NCBI RefSeq assembly: GCF_013085465.1
Contig: NZ_CP049838.1
Location: forward strand, 3,906,001-3,970,000
Direction: 5' to 3'
DNA from: Streptomyces asoensis
Lineage (GTDB): Bacteria > Actinomycetota > Actinomycetes > Streptomycetales > Streptomycetaceae
Length of the DNA: 64,000 nt
Shown here: positions 54,567-62,912 of the stretch, piece after piece
Position numbering within the stretch: position 1 is the first letter of the stretch
Layout of the letters: each line of letters starts with the position of its first letter
Program-made: the position numbers and the translations under genes
The notes under the pieces: generated by a model
What the model was told of the DNA's origin: nothing
The model's database searches: none
Seen by the model: the letters and a program-made list of their open reading frames with translations, nothing else

Positions 54567-54711
54567 TCCGGCGGGAACATCAGGGGGTTCCGGAGCCTTG
54601 AGACTGCGGGGCCGAGGGCCTCTTGCGCTGTCGGGGGACAATGGAGGGTGGTCCACTCCACCGGTGCTGTGCGCCCGTGGAGCCATCCGAACCGTACGAG
54701 GAGGAGAAGAC

Positions 54712-55080
54712 ATGGCGGAGCCCACGCCGCGTCGGAACGAACCGCGGCTACGCCCCGCGCCCCTGCTCTTCGAGCCCGCCGAGGCGGCCGGTGATCCGGA
54801 GCACTTCTTCGACCTGGAGTCGATAGACGATCCGGCCGCGTTGCTCGCGCGGGCGACGGAACTGACGCTCGCGTTCCGGGCGGCCGCCGACCGGGCGGTG
54901 GAGTTCCAGGCCATGGCGGCGGCACAGCTCGCCGATCCGCGCCGCTTCGACCGGCTGACCCCGGCGGACATCGGTGAGCGGGCCGAGTGGACCGAGGACT
55001 ACGCGAAGAAGATGGTCGAGTTCGGCCGGGATCTGCTGCGGGGCGACACCGAGGGGCGGGGGCACGCCGACCCCGTGTGA
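54712..55080 (+). CDS. Small conserved helical protein
   Basis: A 122-residue soluble protein, mostly helical after a Pro/Arg-rich start (LLFEPAEAAGDPEHFFDLESIDDPAALLARATELTLAFRAAADRAVEFQAMAAAQLADP). I do not recognise a domain. ATG 54712 follows GAGGAGGAGA, a strong site. It lies after the nuclease-helicase cassette on the same strand but beyond the duplication and hairpins, so it is probably a separate unit. Confidence 0.7.
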   Translation: MAEPTPRRNEPRLRPAPLLFEPAEAAGDPEHFFDLESIDDPAALLARATELTLAFRAAADRAVEFQAMAAAQLADPRRFDRLTPADIGERAEWTEDYAKKMVEFGRDLLRGDTEGRGHADPV

Positions 55081-55237
55081 GCGCCGCGTCGGCCGCGTCC
55101 GGTCCGCCCTGCCCAACCTGCCTGCCCTGCCCGCCTGGCATATGCCAGGCGGGCAAGATACTCCTCCCCGTCCCCTCCCGTCCCGGTTTCCCGCAACCCT
55201 GTGAAATCACCCGCTCACCCCCGGTAGACCTGGAGGT

Positions 55238-55825
55238 ATGAGCAGCGCATGCGACGAACCCATCGGTGTCACCCCGGACGGCGCCGCCTGGCTGGCCTCC
55301 GCCGGGACCTATCCGCGCAGCACGCTCGCCTTCTGGAAGGAGCGGCCGCAGGCCCCGGTGGTGCTGCCCTGCGGCTCGGCGTTCGACATCGTCAGCGCGC
55401 CGGCGATGTTCGGGCGGCTGATGCTAGACCGGCTGTGGGGCGAGGGGCCGGGCTCCGGGCCGGTGGCCGCCTTCCGCGGGCGGACGCTGCTCTTCGCCGC
55501 ACCGGGCACGGCCCAGCGGCTGCCCTCGCTGCTGGAGTGGGAGGAGTGGAGCGCCGAAGGACGCAAGGACGGCCGTACCGCGACGGTGCCGCCGCTGCTG
55601 TGCCACGGCACGGGCGACGCGGTGACCGTGCCCGCGCTCACCCCCGCCGGGGACGGCGCGTCGACGCGCTGGATGGTCGCCCCGGACACCCGTCATCCGT
55701 GGCTGCCGGGCCCGGAGATCCTGCTGTGGGCGGCGGTCCGGGCGGCCCGTTCGGCCGTGCGGATTTCGATTTCTCCTCCCCAGGATCAGGATGCTAAGGT
55801 CTACGACGTCAGCAGGCGCCGCTAG
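55238..55825 (+). CDS. Conserved Streptomyces protein running into tRNA-Lys
   Basis: A 195-residue soluble protein. Stretches such as AWLASAGTYPRSTLAFWKERPQAPVVLPCGSAFDIVSAPAMFGRLMLD and HPWLPGPEILLWAAVRAARSAVRISISPP resemble short proteins in Streptomyces related to the N-terminal bifunctional DNA primase/polymerase domain; I see no complete catalytic motif. The TAG stop at 55823-55825 is formed by positions 8-10 of the tRNA-Lys that follows, so the last codons (ending DVSRRR) overlap the tRNA gene by 10 bp and the acceptor stem is also coding sequence. Confidence 0.75.
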   Translation: MSSACDEPIGVTPDGAAWLASAGTYPRSTLAFWKERPQAPVVLPCGSAFDIVSAPAMFGRLMLDRLWGEGPGSGPVAAFRGRTLLFAAPGTAQRLPSLLEWEEWSAEGRKDGRTATVPPLLCHGTGDAVTVPALTPAGDGASTRWMVAPDTRHPWLPGPEILLWAAVRAARSAVRISISPPQDQDAKVYDVSRRR

Positions 55826-55889
55826 CTCAGTTGGTTAGAGCAGCTGACTCTTAATCAGCGGGTCCGGGGTTCGAGTCCCTGGCGGCGCA
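55816..55889 (+). tRNA. tRNA-Lys (anticodon CTT)
   Basis: A complete cloverleaf: acceptor GCGCCGC/GCGGCGC, D-stem GCTC/GAGC, anticodon stem GCTGA/TCAGC with CTT at 55850-55852, T-loop TTCGAGT, discriminator A at 55889. The 3' CCA is not encoded. The first 10 nt are shared with the preceding gene's 3' end. Confidence 0.97.
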
Positions 55890-55895
55890 CGACGT

Positions 55896-55942
55896 CGACG
55901 GCGGGGCTTGTTCGCAGAAAGCGCGAACCAGCCCCGCCGTCG
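55896..55942 (+). terminator. Terminator after tRNA-Lys
   Basis: CGACGGCGGGGCT and AGCCCCGCCGTCG form a 13-bp outer stem, extended after a 1-nt mismatch by GTTCGC/GCGAAC. It starts 7 bp after the tRNA. Confidence 0.88.
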
Positions 55943-56002
55943 TCATTCCTGCGCGGCTGCGCCGCGCACTGTGGGGGCTACGCCACCCACACCCCCTCCG
56001 GC

Positions 56003-56032
56003 AAAGGCCCCTCGTGAGAGCGAGGGGCCTTT
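56003..56032. terminator. Second terminator, between tRNA-Lys and the convergent protease gene
   Basis: AAAGGCCCCTCG and CGAGGGGCCTTT form a perfect 12-bp stem with a 6-nt loop; A-run and T-run at the two ends make it usable on both strands. Confidence 0.85.
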
Positions 56033-56044
56033 CGCGTGTCCGAA

Positions 56045-56076
56045 ACGGGTCACGTCCGGGACGGGTCACGTCCGGG
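56045..56076. repeat. 16-bp tandem duplication
   Basis: ACGGGTCACGTCCGGG occurs twice head to tail just beyond the protease gene's 3' end, with no coding role. Confidence 0.85.
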
Positions 56077-56091
56077 ATGCCGCGGGAGGGG

Positions 56092-57381
56092 TCACAGCTT
56101 CGTCCCCGGCGTGATCTTCACCGTCCACTCCCCCGACACCGTGCGCCCCTCCACGTCCACCCGTACTCCGTTGCCCGGCACCGTGAAGCTCTCGCCGAGG
56201 GCGACCGGGGCGTCCGCGAGGGGCGGGTAGACGGAGTTCTCCCAGCAGGCCTCGGTGCGCGGGTGGGCGTCGATCACCTCGACCGGGCCCCGGCCGGACC
56301 GGGCGCCGCTGCTGATGCGGTAGACGAGGACGCCGGTGCGGCAGGCCGCCAGGTCATTGCCCGCCGGGCTGCGCGCCTCGAAGGCGAGCGCGCTGTCGGG
56401 GCCGGTGCGCACCACCGCAAGCTTGGGCCCGTTGCCGAGCCCGAAGGCCGGCGCCCCGGAGGCGGCGGCGACCGGCACGCCCGGCCCGGCGCTCAGCGGT
56501 TCCAGGGTCAGCCGGGTCGGACCCGGCCCCCGTACGCACACCACCTGGCGCTCGTCCAGCCAGCCCAGTTTCCATTTGTGCCAGGCGAACAGATCGGGGG
56601 CGAGGCCGAACTGGCTGCCCATCAGGTCCCAGTCGCCGACGTAGGTGTCCCAGTCGCCCTTGCCGTCGACGGGGCGGTGGTAGAGGTCGGGCAGGTCGAA
56701 GACATGGCCCGTCTCGTGGGCGAGGACGAGACGGTCCGGGGGGTGCTGCTCGAAGACCGTGACGACCCGGCGGATGTCCGTGCCGTCGGCGTTCAGCGGG
56801 GTGTCCAGGTTGACGACCTTCGTGGCGTCCGAGTCGACGCCCGGCGCGTCCGGGTCCGCCACGAAGTAGACGACGTCGTAGCGGGAGAAGTCCACGTGGG
56901 GGTCGGCGGCGGCCAGCGCGTCGTGCAGGTAGGCGGCCCGGCTGTCGGCGTTCCAGTCGCGCTGTATGGCGTACGCGGTGGACGGCTTCGGCATGCGGAT
57001 CCAGCGCTTCAGCGGATGCGCGCGCAGGGCGAACTTCCCGTAGGACGCCTGCCGGAAGAAGCGGCTGGTGGCCGGGAAGTGGTCGGCGGCCAGTTCGTCG
57101 GGGGAGGTCGTCGGGAACCGGTCCGGGAAGGACAGGAAGACCATCACCGCGTCGAGGGAGCGGGCCGGGCGGGGGTAGGCGGTGTTCCAGGTGTCCACGC
57201 CCTCCGAGTGGTGGGCCATGGTGCGGGTCAGGGCGCACGGGGCGGGCGAGAACGGCTCGGCGACCGAGGGGCCGCCGACGAGCGAGTTCGCGACCAGCGC
57301 CGAGAGGGTGGTGAACACGGCCGCGGTACTGCGCAGTCGGGGGCGCGGAAGCAGTCGCTCACGTCGCGGCAGTCGCGGCAC
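56092..57381 (-). CDS. Secreted M6-type metalloprotease
   Basis: A 429-residue exported zinc protease (immune-inhibitor-A-like M6 family). The N-terminal signal is Arg-rich followed by STAAVFTTLSALVANSLVGGPSVA (about residue 40). The zinc motif is LAHETGHVFDLPDLYH, the HExxHxxGxxD pattern, with the downstream methionine turn in WDLMGSQ. A beta-rich C-terminal domain carries RTGVLVYRISSG and ends TVKITPGTKL. I start at GTG 57381, which follows GGAGG; a GTG at 57405 and a TTG at 57432 are less likely. Confidence 0.85.
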   Translation of the reverse strand: MPRLPRRERLLPRPRLRSTAAVFTTLSALVANSLVGGPSVAEPFSPAPCALTRTMAHHSEGVDTWNTAYPRPARSLDAVMVFLSFPDRFPTTSPDELAADHFPATSRFFRQASYGKFALRAHPLKRWIRMPKPSTAYAIQRDWNADSRAAYLHDALAAADPHVDFSRYDVVYFVADPDAPGVDSDATKVVNLDTPLNADGTDIRRVVTVFEQHPPDRLVLAHETGHVFDLPDLYHRPVDGKGDWDTYVGDWDLMGSQFGLAPDLFAWHKWKLGWLDERQVVCVRGPGPTRLTLEPLSAGPGVPVAAASGAPAFGLGNGPKLAVVRTGPDSALAFEARSPAGNDLAACRTGVLVYRISSGARSGRGPVEVIDAHPRTEACWENSVYPPLADAPVALGESFTVPGNGVRVDVEGRTVSGEWTVKITPGTKL

Positions 57382-57697
57382 AGGGACCTCCGGAAGGCGG
57401 TTCACGGGACACCGCCACCCAGCCTGTGTCAAATTGTCGTACTACGCCCTGTTTGTCTGCCCCAGACGAGTGAGGAGGCGGAAAGCGGGCATCACCTCGA
57501 CACCCCCGGAATTCTCACGGAACGTCACAAGCGGTCGTCCCCCCACAGAACCGGGCCAGGTGCGGGCAGAAACGATCTGTCAGAAAGGCCGGTTGTTCGG
57601 GGACACTGGGCAGTGGCTGCGCGGGTCCGGGGGCAGCCTCTATGATCGGCAGACTTTCCTGCACGGACAGCGATCGAGTGCACTGCGGGAGCGAGCG
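57382..57697. other. Divergent region between metalloprotease and cdgA
   Basis: 316 bp without a gene. Sequence composition falls around 57420-57600, as expected for promoters in both directions. In other Streptomyces cdgA is a direct BldD target, but I find no convincing AGTGAC-N7-GTCACT-type box here. GGGAG at 57687 is the likely cdgA ribosome-binding site. Confidence 0.45.
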
Positions 57698-59533
57698 GTG
57701 AGCGGAACGTCCGAAGGGCCGACGCCCGCGGCAGACCTCGACCGGTCAGCCGTCACAGAGAGTGACATCGACAGTACGGAAAGCGGGCTTCTGGTCAACC
57801 GACCACCGGCCTACCGTTCCGTCTTCGCGGCGGCACCCCTCGCCATGGCCGTGGTCGACGGCGAGGGTCGCATCGTCGACGCCAACGACGCGCTCGGCGC
57901 GCTGCTCGGCGGCGGGAGCACGGGCCTGGTCGGGCGGGTCGCCTCCGACCTGCTGGACCTGGCCTCCGACCCGCGCACCTGGCACGCCTACCGCGAGGTG
58001 CTGCGCGGCCGGCAGGCGAAGCTGCGCTGCACCCGGCGCCTGAAGCAGCCCGACGGGCGCTCACTGTGGGCGCAGGTCACCATCTCCCCCCTCGACGCGG
58101 ACATGCCCGGCGTACTGCTGTCGGTCGCCGACGTGAGCGCTCACCGTGACCTCCAGGCGAGACTGCGCCACCTCCAGATGCACGACCCGGTGACCAGGCT
58201 GCCCAACCGGACCCTGTTCTTCGAGCGGGTGTCCGCCGCGCTGGAGGCGGAGGCGTACGAGCAGAGCGGGACCGGCCGGATCGGCCTGTGCTACCTGGAC
58301 CTGGACGGCTTCAAGGCGGTCAACGACACCCTCGGTCACCGGGTCGGCGACCTGCTGCTGGCCGCCGTCGCCGAACGGCTGACGGAGTGCGCCGAGCAGG
58401 CCGGGCAGACCCGGCCGAGCGTGCCGCTGGTGGCCCGGCTGGGCGGCGACGAGTTCGCCCTGCTGGTCGAGGACTCCACCGGCACCGAGCAGCTCGCCGA
58501 TCTCGCCGAGTCCGTGCTCAAGGCGCTCCAGGCCCCCTTCGACCTGGCCGGGCACCGGCTGAACGTCTCCGCGTCGATCGGGGTGGTGGAGCGGCACGCG
58601 GCCGGCACCACGGCGACCGGTCTGATGCAGGCCGCCGACACGACCCTGTACTGGGCGAAGGTGGACGGCAAGGACCGCTGGACGCTGTTCGACCCCGAGC
58701 GCAACGCGCATCTGATGACCCGGCAGGCGCTGGCCTCCACGCTCCGTCCGGCCATCGAGCGCGGCGAGTTCCGCCTCGACTACCAGCCGCTGGTCGGCAT
58801 GTCGGACGGCCGGCTGCGCGGCGTGGAGGCGCTGGTGCGCTGGGATCACCCCCGGTTCGGGCTGCTGTCGCCGAATCGGTTCGTCGCGCTGGCCGAGGAG
58901 GACGGTTCCATCGTGCCGCTCGGCCGATGGGTTCTGGCCACCGCCTGTCGGCAGGCACGGCAGTGGCAGCTGGACAATCCGGACGATCCGCCGCTGTTCG
59001 TCAGCGTCAACGTGGCGGTGCGTCAGGTGTGGGACTCCGACCTGGTGGCGGATGTGGCGGAGATCCTCGCCGAGACCGGGCTCGCGCCGCACCTGCTCCA
59101 GCTGGAGCTCACCGAGTCGGCCGTGATGGGCTCGGCGGGGCGGCCGCTCCAGGCGCTCCAGGCGCTCAGCGACATGGGCGTGGGCATCGCCATCGACGAC
59201 TTCGGCACCGGCTACTCCAACCTCGCCTACCTGAGCCGGCTGCCGGTGTCGGTGCTGAAGCTCGACGGGTCCTTCGTACGCGGCTTCCAGTACGAGGGCG
59301 CGGGCTCCCCGCCGAACCCGGCCGACCAGGTCGTCGTCGAGGCGATGATCGACCTCGCCCACCGGCTGGGGCTGACCGTCACCGCCGAGTGCGTGGAGAC
59401 CTCCGCGCAGGCGACCCGACTGCGCAGCATCGGCTGCGACACCGGGCAGGGGTGGTTGTACTCCCGTCCGGTGTCGCCGGATCGTATCTCCGAGCTGCTG
59501 GGGACCGAGACCTACGCCGTCGGCAACCCGTAG
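57698..59533 (+). CDS. cdgA: C-di-GMP enzyme with PAS, GGDEF and EAL domains
   Basis: A 611-residue cytoplasmic protein that can make and/or break c-di-GMP. Order: short N-terminal tail, PAS (about 40-155, YRSVFAAAPLAMAVVDGEGRIVDAN), GGDEF with intact RLGGDEFALL (249-253) and FLYLD-type start LCYLDLDGFKAVNDTLGHRVGD, then EAL with EALVRW (Glu377), LELTES, IDDFGTGYSNL, KLDGSFV and AECVET. All main catalytic residues seem present. The layout matches S. coelicolor CdgA. GTG 57698 follows GGGAG; the frame is open much further upstream but overlaps the protease signal region. Its stop overlaps the convergent oxidoreductase gene by 22 bp. Confidence 0.9.
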   Translation: MSGTSEGPTPAADLDRSAVTESDIDSTESGLLVNRPPAYRSVFAAAPLAMAVVDGEGRIVDANDALGALLGGGSTGLVGRVASDLLDLASDPRTWHAYREVLRGRQAKLRCTRRLKQPDGRSLWAQVTISPLDADMPGVLLSVADVSAHRDLQARLRHLQMHDPVTRLPNRTLFFERVSAALEAEAYEQSGTGRIGLCYLDLDGFKAVNDTLGHRVGDLLLAAVAERLTECAEQAGQTRPSVPLVARLGGDEFALLVEDSTGTEQLADLAESVLKALQAPFDLAGHRLNVSASIGVVERHAAGTTATGLMQAADTTLYWAKVDGKDRWTLFDPERNAHLMTRQALASTLRPAIERGEFRLDYQPLVGMSDGRLRGVEALVRWDHPRFGLLSPNRFVALAEEDGSIVPLGRWVLATACRQARQWQLDNPDDPPLFVSVNVAVRQVWDSDLVADVAEILAETGLAPHLLQLELTESAVMGSAGRPLQALQALSDMGVGIAIDDFGTGYSNLAYLSRLPVSVLKLDGSFVRGFQYEGAGSPPNPADQVVVEAMIDLAHRLGLTVTAECVETSAQATRLRSIGCDTGQGWLYSRPVSPDRISELLGTETYAVGNP

Positions 59534-60630
59534 GCGTCCGCGACGAGTTCGTAGGAGCGCAGGCGCAGCTCGCCGCGGTGGGCGTGGCTGGTGAGCATCA
59601 ACTCGTCGGCGCCGGTGCGCTTGTGGAGGTCGTCGAGGCCGGTGCGGACCTCGTCGGCCGTGCCGTGGATGATATTCGCGCCCCAGGAGTCGACGAACTC
59701 CCGTTCCAACGGACTGAATTCGTGCGCCTCCGCCTCCTCGGGGGAGGGGAACAGACCGGGACGGCCGCCGCGCAGCCGGATCATGTTGAGGCCGGTGGCC
59801 AGGATCTGACGGCGGGCCTCCCGCTCCTCGTCGACGGCGAGCACGGAGACGCCGATCAGCGCGTACGGCTCGGCGAGCACCTCGGACGGCCGGAAGGACT
59901 CCCGGTACAGGTCGAGGGCCGGGACGGTGTTCTGCGCCGAGAAGTGGTGCGCGAAGGCGAAGGGCAGGCCGAGCACACCGGCCAGCCGGGCGCTGAAGCC
60001 GGAGGAGCCGAGCAGCCAGACGGGCGGCCGGTGCGGCGACTGCACCCCGCCGGGGGACGTGCCCTGGACCGGGCCGGGGATCGCGTGGATACGGCCGTAG
60101 CGGTGGCCGTCGGGAAAGTCGTCGTCCAGGAAGCGGGTGAGCTCGGCGAGCTGCTCGGGGAAGTCGTCGGCGCCCTCGTGCAGGGTGGCGGTGCGGCGGA
60201 GGGCCGCGGCGGTGGCGCCGTCCGTGCCCGGGGCGCGGCCGAGGCCGAGGTCGACGCGGTGCGGGGCCAGCGCCTCCAGGGTGCCGAACTGCTCGGCGAT
60301 GACGAGGGGCGCGTGGTTGGGCAGCATCACGCCGCCCGAGCCGAGCCGGATGCGGTCGGTGTGGGCAGCGAGGTGGGCGAGGATCACCGCGGGCGAGGAG
60401 GAGGCGACGCCCGGCATCGAGTGGTGCTCGGCGACCCAGTAGCGGTGGAAGCCGCGCGACTCGGTGAACCGCGCGAGTTCGACGCTGGTGCGCAGCGCCT
60501 CGGTGGCGGTGCTGCCGGAGCCGACGGTGACCAGGTCCAGTACGGAGAGCGGCACCGGCGCGCCGCCCTGAGCCGCCCCTCGGATCTCGTCCGCCACCGT
60601 CACATCACTCACCGTCTCGTCCGCCGCCAC
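59512..60630 (-). CDS. LLM-class flavin-dependent oxidoreductase
   Basis: A 372-residue bacterial-luciferase-like monooxygenase using reduced flavin. Family stretches: VPLSVLDLVTVGSGSTATEALRTSVELARFTESRGFHRYWVAEHHSMPG near the start, RIRLGSGGVMLPNHAPLVIAEQFGTLEALAPHRVDLGLGRAPGTD, and PPVWLLGSSGFSARLAGVLGLPFAFAHHF. GTG 60630 follows AGGAGGA. That ribosome-binding site is the 3' arm of a 13-bp inverted repeat, so the mRNA leader can fold over it. The substrate is unknown. Confidence 0.88.
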   Translation of the reverse strand: MAADETVSDVTVADEIRGAAQGGAPVPLSVLDLVTVGSGSTATEALRTSVELARFTESRGFHRYWVAEHHSMPGVASSSPAVILAHLAAHTDRIRLGSGGVMLPNHAPLVIAEQFGTLEALAPHRVDLGLGRAPGTDGATAAALRRTATLHEGADDFPEQLAELTRFLDDDFPDGHRYGRIHAIPGPVQGTSPGGVQSPHRPPVWLLGSSGFSARLAGVLGLPFAFAHHFSAQNTVPALDLYRESFRPSEVLAEPYALIGVSVLAVDEEREARRQILATGLNMIRLRGGRPGLFPSPEEAEAHEFSPLEREFVDSWGANIIHGTADEVRTGLDDLHKRTGADELMLTSHAHRGELRLRSYELVADAYGLPTA

Positions 60631-60636
60631 GGGGGT

Positions 60637-60682
60637 CCTCCTGTTGTCGACCGTGCACTGTCCTCGGGCCGACAACAGGAGG
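60637..60682 (-). promoter_or_regulatory. Hairpin hiding the Shine-Dalgarno of the flavin oxidoreductase gene
   Basis: CCTCCTGTTGTCG and CGACAACAGGAGG are perfect 13-bp inverted arms (60637-60649, 60670-60682) around 20 nt. In the minus-strand mRNA the AGGAGG of the 3' arm, 6 nt before the GTG, pairs with CCTCCT of the 5' arm. It may act as a translational switch, or as terminator of the preceding gene, which ends 10 bp upstream. Confidence 0.7.
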
Positions 60683-60692
60683 GTGTCCCCGT

Positions 60693-61181
60693 TTATTCCG
60701 CGCCGTTCGAGGAGACGACGAATCCCTCCCCGCCGTAGACGGACTCGTAGTGGATGTCGATCGCCAGCCGGTCCCTGATGCCGTCGTGGAAGCGGAGGAG
60801 ACGGTCGGGGTCGTCCGTGTCCAGGCGGACCAGGAAGGTGGACTCACCGACCAGGACGACGGAACCCTGCCGGAGCGCGTACTTCTGGACCCCCTCGTCG
60901 GAGTCGAGCATCACGTTCCAGGCCTCTCGGGCCCACTGCCCGGCGACCACACCGTCCCAGCGCACCACGGTGGCCGTGATCACGGCCGGGCCCAGTCCGG
61001 CGTTGATCACCTTCAGCCCGGTGAGACCCTGCTGCCGGTTCCGGATGCGTCGTATCTGGAGGATGGGCCGCAGGGACTGCCGGTTGTGCACACGGGCAGC
61101 CCGGCTCTGGCTGTAGCTGACCCAGAGCGAGCCGAGCGCGACGACCGTCGCCGCGACGGCTATGACCGTTTCCGCCTGCAT
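60693..61181 (-). CDS. Small membrane-anchored protein of unknown function
   Basis: A 162-residue protein with one N-terminal transmembrane helix (MQAETVIAVAATVVALGSLWVSYSQS) and a soluble beta-rich domain (LRPILQIRRIRNRQQGLTGLKVINAGLGPAVITATVVRWDG) of the kind seen in other single-helix actinobacterial proteins with an NxGxGPA motif. No enzyme motif. It lies between the isomerase pair and the flavin oxidoreductase, all on the minus strand. Confidence 0.75.
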   Translation of the reverse strand: MQAETVIAVAATVVALGSLWVSYSQSRAARVHNRQSLRPILQIRRIRNRQQGLTGLKVINAGLGPAVITATVVRWDGVVAGQWAREAWNVMLDSDEGVQKYALRQGSVVLVGESTFLVRLDTDDPDRLLRFHDGIRDRLAIDIHYESVYGGEGFVVSSNGAE

Positions 61182-61198
61182 GGCCCCCCTCGCCCGGT

Positions 61199-61930
61199 TC
61201 ACACCTGCACGATCGGCTCCCGGGTGAACAGGCTGCCCAGGCCCGGGGCGTTCACTCGGCGGTCGGTGAGACGCAGGGCCTCCCAGACCGTGACCTGGTT
61301 GGCGGTGAGGACCGGCTTGCCGAGCTCCTTCTCCAGGGCGGGGAGGAGCGCGGCCGTGTGCAGGGCGGTGTCGGGCAGCAGGATCGCCCGGGCGTCGGGC
61401 GCGTCGGCCGCCCGCGCGAGGGCGAACACCTCCGCCTCGCCCCAGGTGCCGACCTCGGCCGCCGTGACGATCCCGGCGCTGTGGACGCCGGTCACCTCCA
61501 CGCCGCCCGCCCGCAGGAACTCGGCGAACAGTGCCGCCACGTCGTCCGGGTACGTCGCGCCGACGGCGACCCGCCCCGCGCCGATCTCCTGGGCCGCGTG
61601 CACGAAGGCGAAGGAGGTGGAGGAGGCCGGCATCCCGGCGGTCGTGGCCAGGGTGCGCACCTGCTCCTGGGCGCCCTCCCAGCCGTGCACGAAGCCGCCG
61701 CTGGTGCAGGCCCACACGATCGCCTCGGCGCCGGCCAGCCGCAGCTGCTCGACGCCCTTCGCCAGCCGCTCCGGCGCGCCCATCTGGCGCAACGCGTCGA
61801 CCCGGTGCGCGTCCTCGCCGATGTCCGTGTGGACCAGGTCCAACCGGATGTCACTGCCCAGGAGCTGCTCGATACGGGGGTAGTCGTCCTCGGCCGAGTG
61901 GCCCGGGTAGAGGAAACCGAGTGCGGTCAT
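61199..61930 (-). CDS. Maleate cis-trans isomerase / Asp-Glu racemase family protein 2
   Basis: A 243-residue cytoplasmic enzyme of the maleate isomerase/arylmalonate decarboxylase group. Two cysteines would be expected to act; one is in AIVWACTSGGFVHG (about residue 74), but the second half reads ARAILLPDTALHTAALL, where the usual Cys is replaced by Pro-Asp. It may therefore not isomerise as in the canonical enzymes. Its ATG overlaps the stop of a paralogue by 4 bp, so the two may form a complex. Confidence 0.75.
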   Translation of the reverse strand: MTALGFLYPGHSAEDDYPRIEQLLGSDIRLDLVHTDIGEDAHRVDALRQMGAPERLAKGVEQLRLAGAEAIVWACTSGGFVHGWEGAQEQVRTLATTAGMPASSTSFAFVHAAQEIGAGRVAVGATYPDDVAALFAEFLRAGGVEVTGVHSAGIVTAAEVGTWGEAEVFALARAADAPDARAILLPDTALHTAALLPALEKELGKPVLTANQVTVWEALRLTDRRVNAPGLGSLFTREPIVQV

Positions 61931-62775
61931 GTCCAGCCTTCCTGCTGCTCTTCTTCCGGCAGGACCGGGGGTTCCTGCGGCACGGGAAGTTCCCGCGGTA
62001 CCCGGGTGTCCGGCAGCCCGGGGGGCCACACGCGTGCCGAAGTGTCCAGCAGCGCTTGATACGGTCCCACCGCTCGGGTACCCAGTCGGCGCAACGCCGC
62101 CCACATGGTCACCTGGTTGGCCGAGATCACCGGTATGCGTAGTTCGGCCTCCAGTTGGGGGATGACGTCGTAGGTCGGCAGGTTGGTGCAGGAGATGAAC
62201 AGCACGTCGGCGGTCGCGGGCGCGGGCACCGCCCGGTGGGCCATCTCCACCACCTCCCGGTACGGCACCTTCCAGATGTGCCGGGTCAGGCCCATGAACG
62301 CGCGTCCGGTGACCGTGCCGCCCGCCTCGGCCACGTACTCCTCCAGCGACCGCGTCACCGACTCCGTGTACGGCGTCACCAGGGCCACCCGGCGGGCGCC
62401 CAGCTCCGTCAGGGCCTCGATCAGCGCGCCCGAGGTGGTCACGGACGGCGTCGCACCGGCCCGGGTCATCGCCTCGCACATCGCCCGCTCCCCCGCGAGC
62501 CCGCCGACGAAGCTGCCCGAGGCGCAGGCATAGGCGACGGTCTCCGGGGCGACCGCGATCAGGGTGCGGACGGCGTCCCTGAGGGTCTCGTGCTCGCTCA
62601 CCCGGCGGGCGAGGTCCAGGCTGACCTCGACCGGGACGTACGGCGTGCGGGTCAGGTGGAGCGAGACGTCGTCCGGCGTCCAGCGCCACAGCTCGCGATC
62701 CAGCGCGAAGTCGAAGGGGGCGACGACACCGAGGCCGCGCTGCGCGCGGGGGCCGCCGAGAAAGGTGACGTCCAT
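61927..62775 (-). CDS. Maleate cis-trans isomerase / Asp-Glu racemase family protein 1
   Basis: A 282-residue paralogue of the following protein. Both half-sites are present: VAYACASGSFVGGLAGE (Cys about 83) and VLFISCTNLPTYDVI (Cys about 198), the two-cysteine layout of maleate isomerase and racemases. The C-terminus is Pro/Glu-rich. I start at ATG 62775 (MDVTFLGG); a longer frame to 62886 is not protein-like. It is divergent from the hydroxyacid dehydrogenase gene. Confidence 0.82.
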   Translation of the reverse strand: MDVTFLGGPRAQRGLGVVAPFDFALDRELWRWTPDDVSLHLTRTPYVPVEVSLDLARRVSEHETLRDAVRTLIAVAPETVAYACASGSFVGGLAGERAMCEAMTRAGATPSVTTSGALIEALTELGARRVALVTPYTESVTRSLEEYVAEAGGTVTGRAFMGLTRHIWKVPYREVVEMAHRAVPAPATADVLFISCTNLPTYDVIPQLEAELRIPVISANQVTMWAALRRLGTRAVGPYQALLDTSARVWPPGLPDTRVPRELPVPQEPPVLPEEEQQEGWT

Positions 62776-62912
62776 TGCGGGCACCGCCCTCACCGGGAGA
62801 CAGGATGCGCAACGAGCCGTACGAACGGCCGTGTTGACGACGGTAGGTTCGGGTGCGAACGTGGTCAATCCGCGCACGTCAGGCACTTGGTCACGGACGG
62901 AGGGGGCACCGG

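Noticed and set aside
57182..57697. A 172-codon N-terminal extension of CdgA.
   Set aside because: It overlaps the start of the divergent metalloprotease gene and contains no domain; GTG 57698 has a ribosome-binding site.
57741..57770. A BldD-type palindrome near the cdgA start (GTCAC-N5-GTGAC).
   Set aside because: It lies inside the coding region and the half-sites point the opposite way to the BldD consensus.
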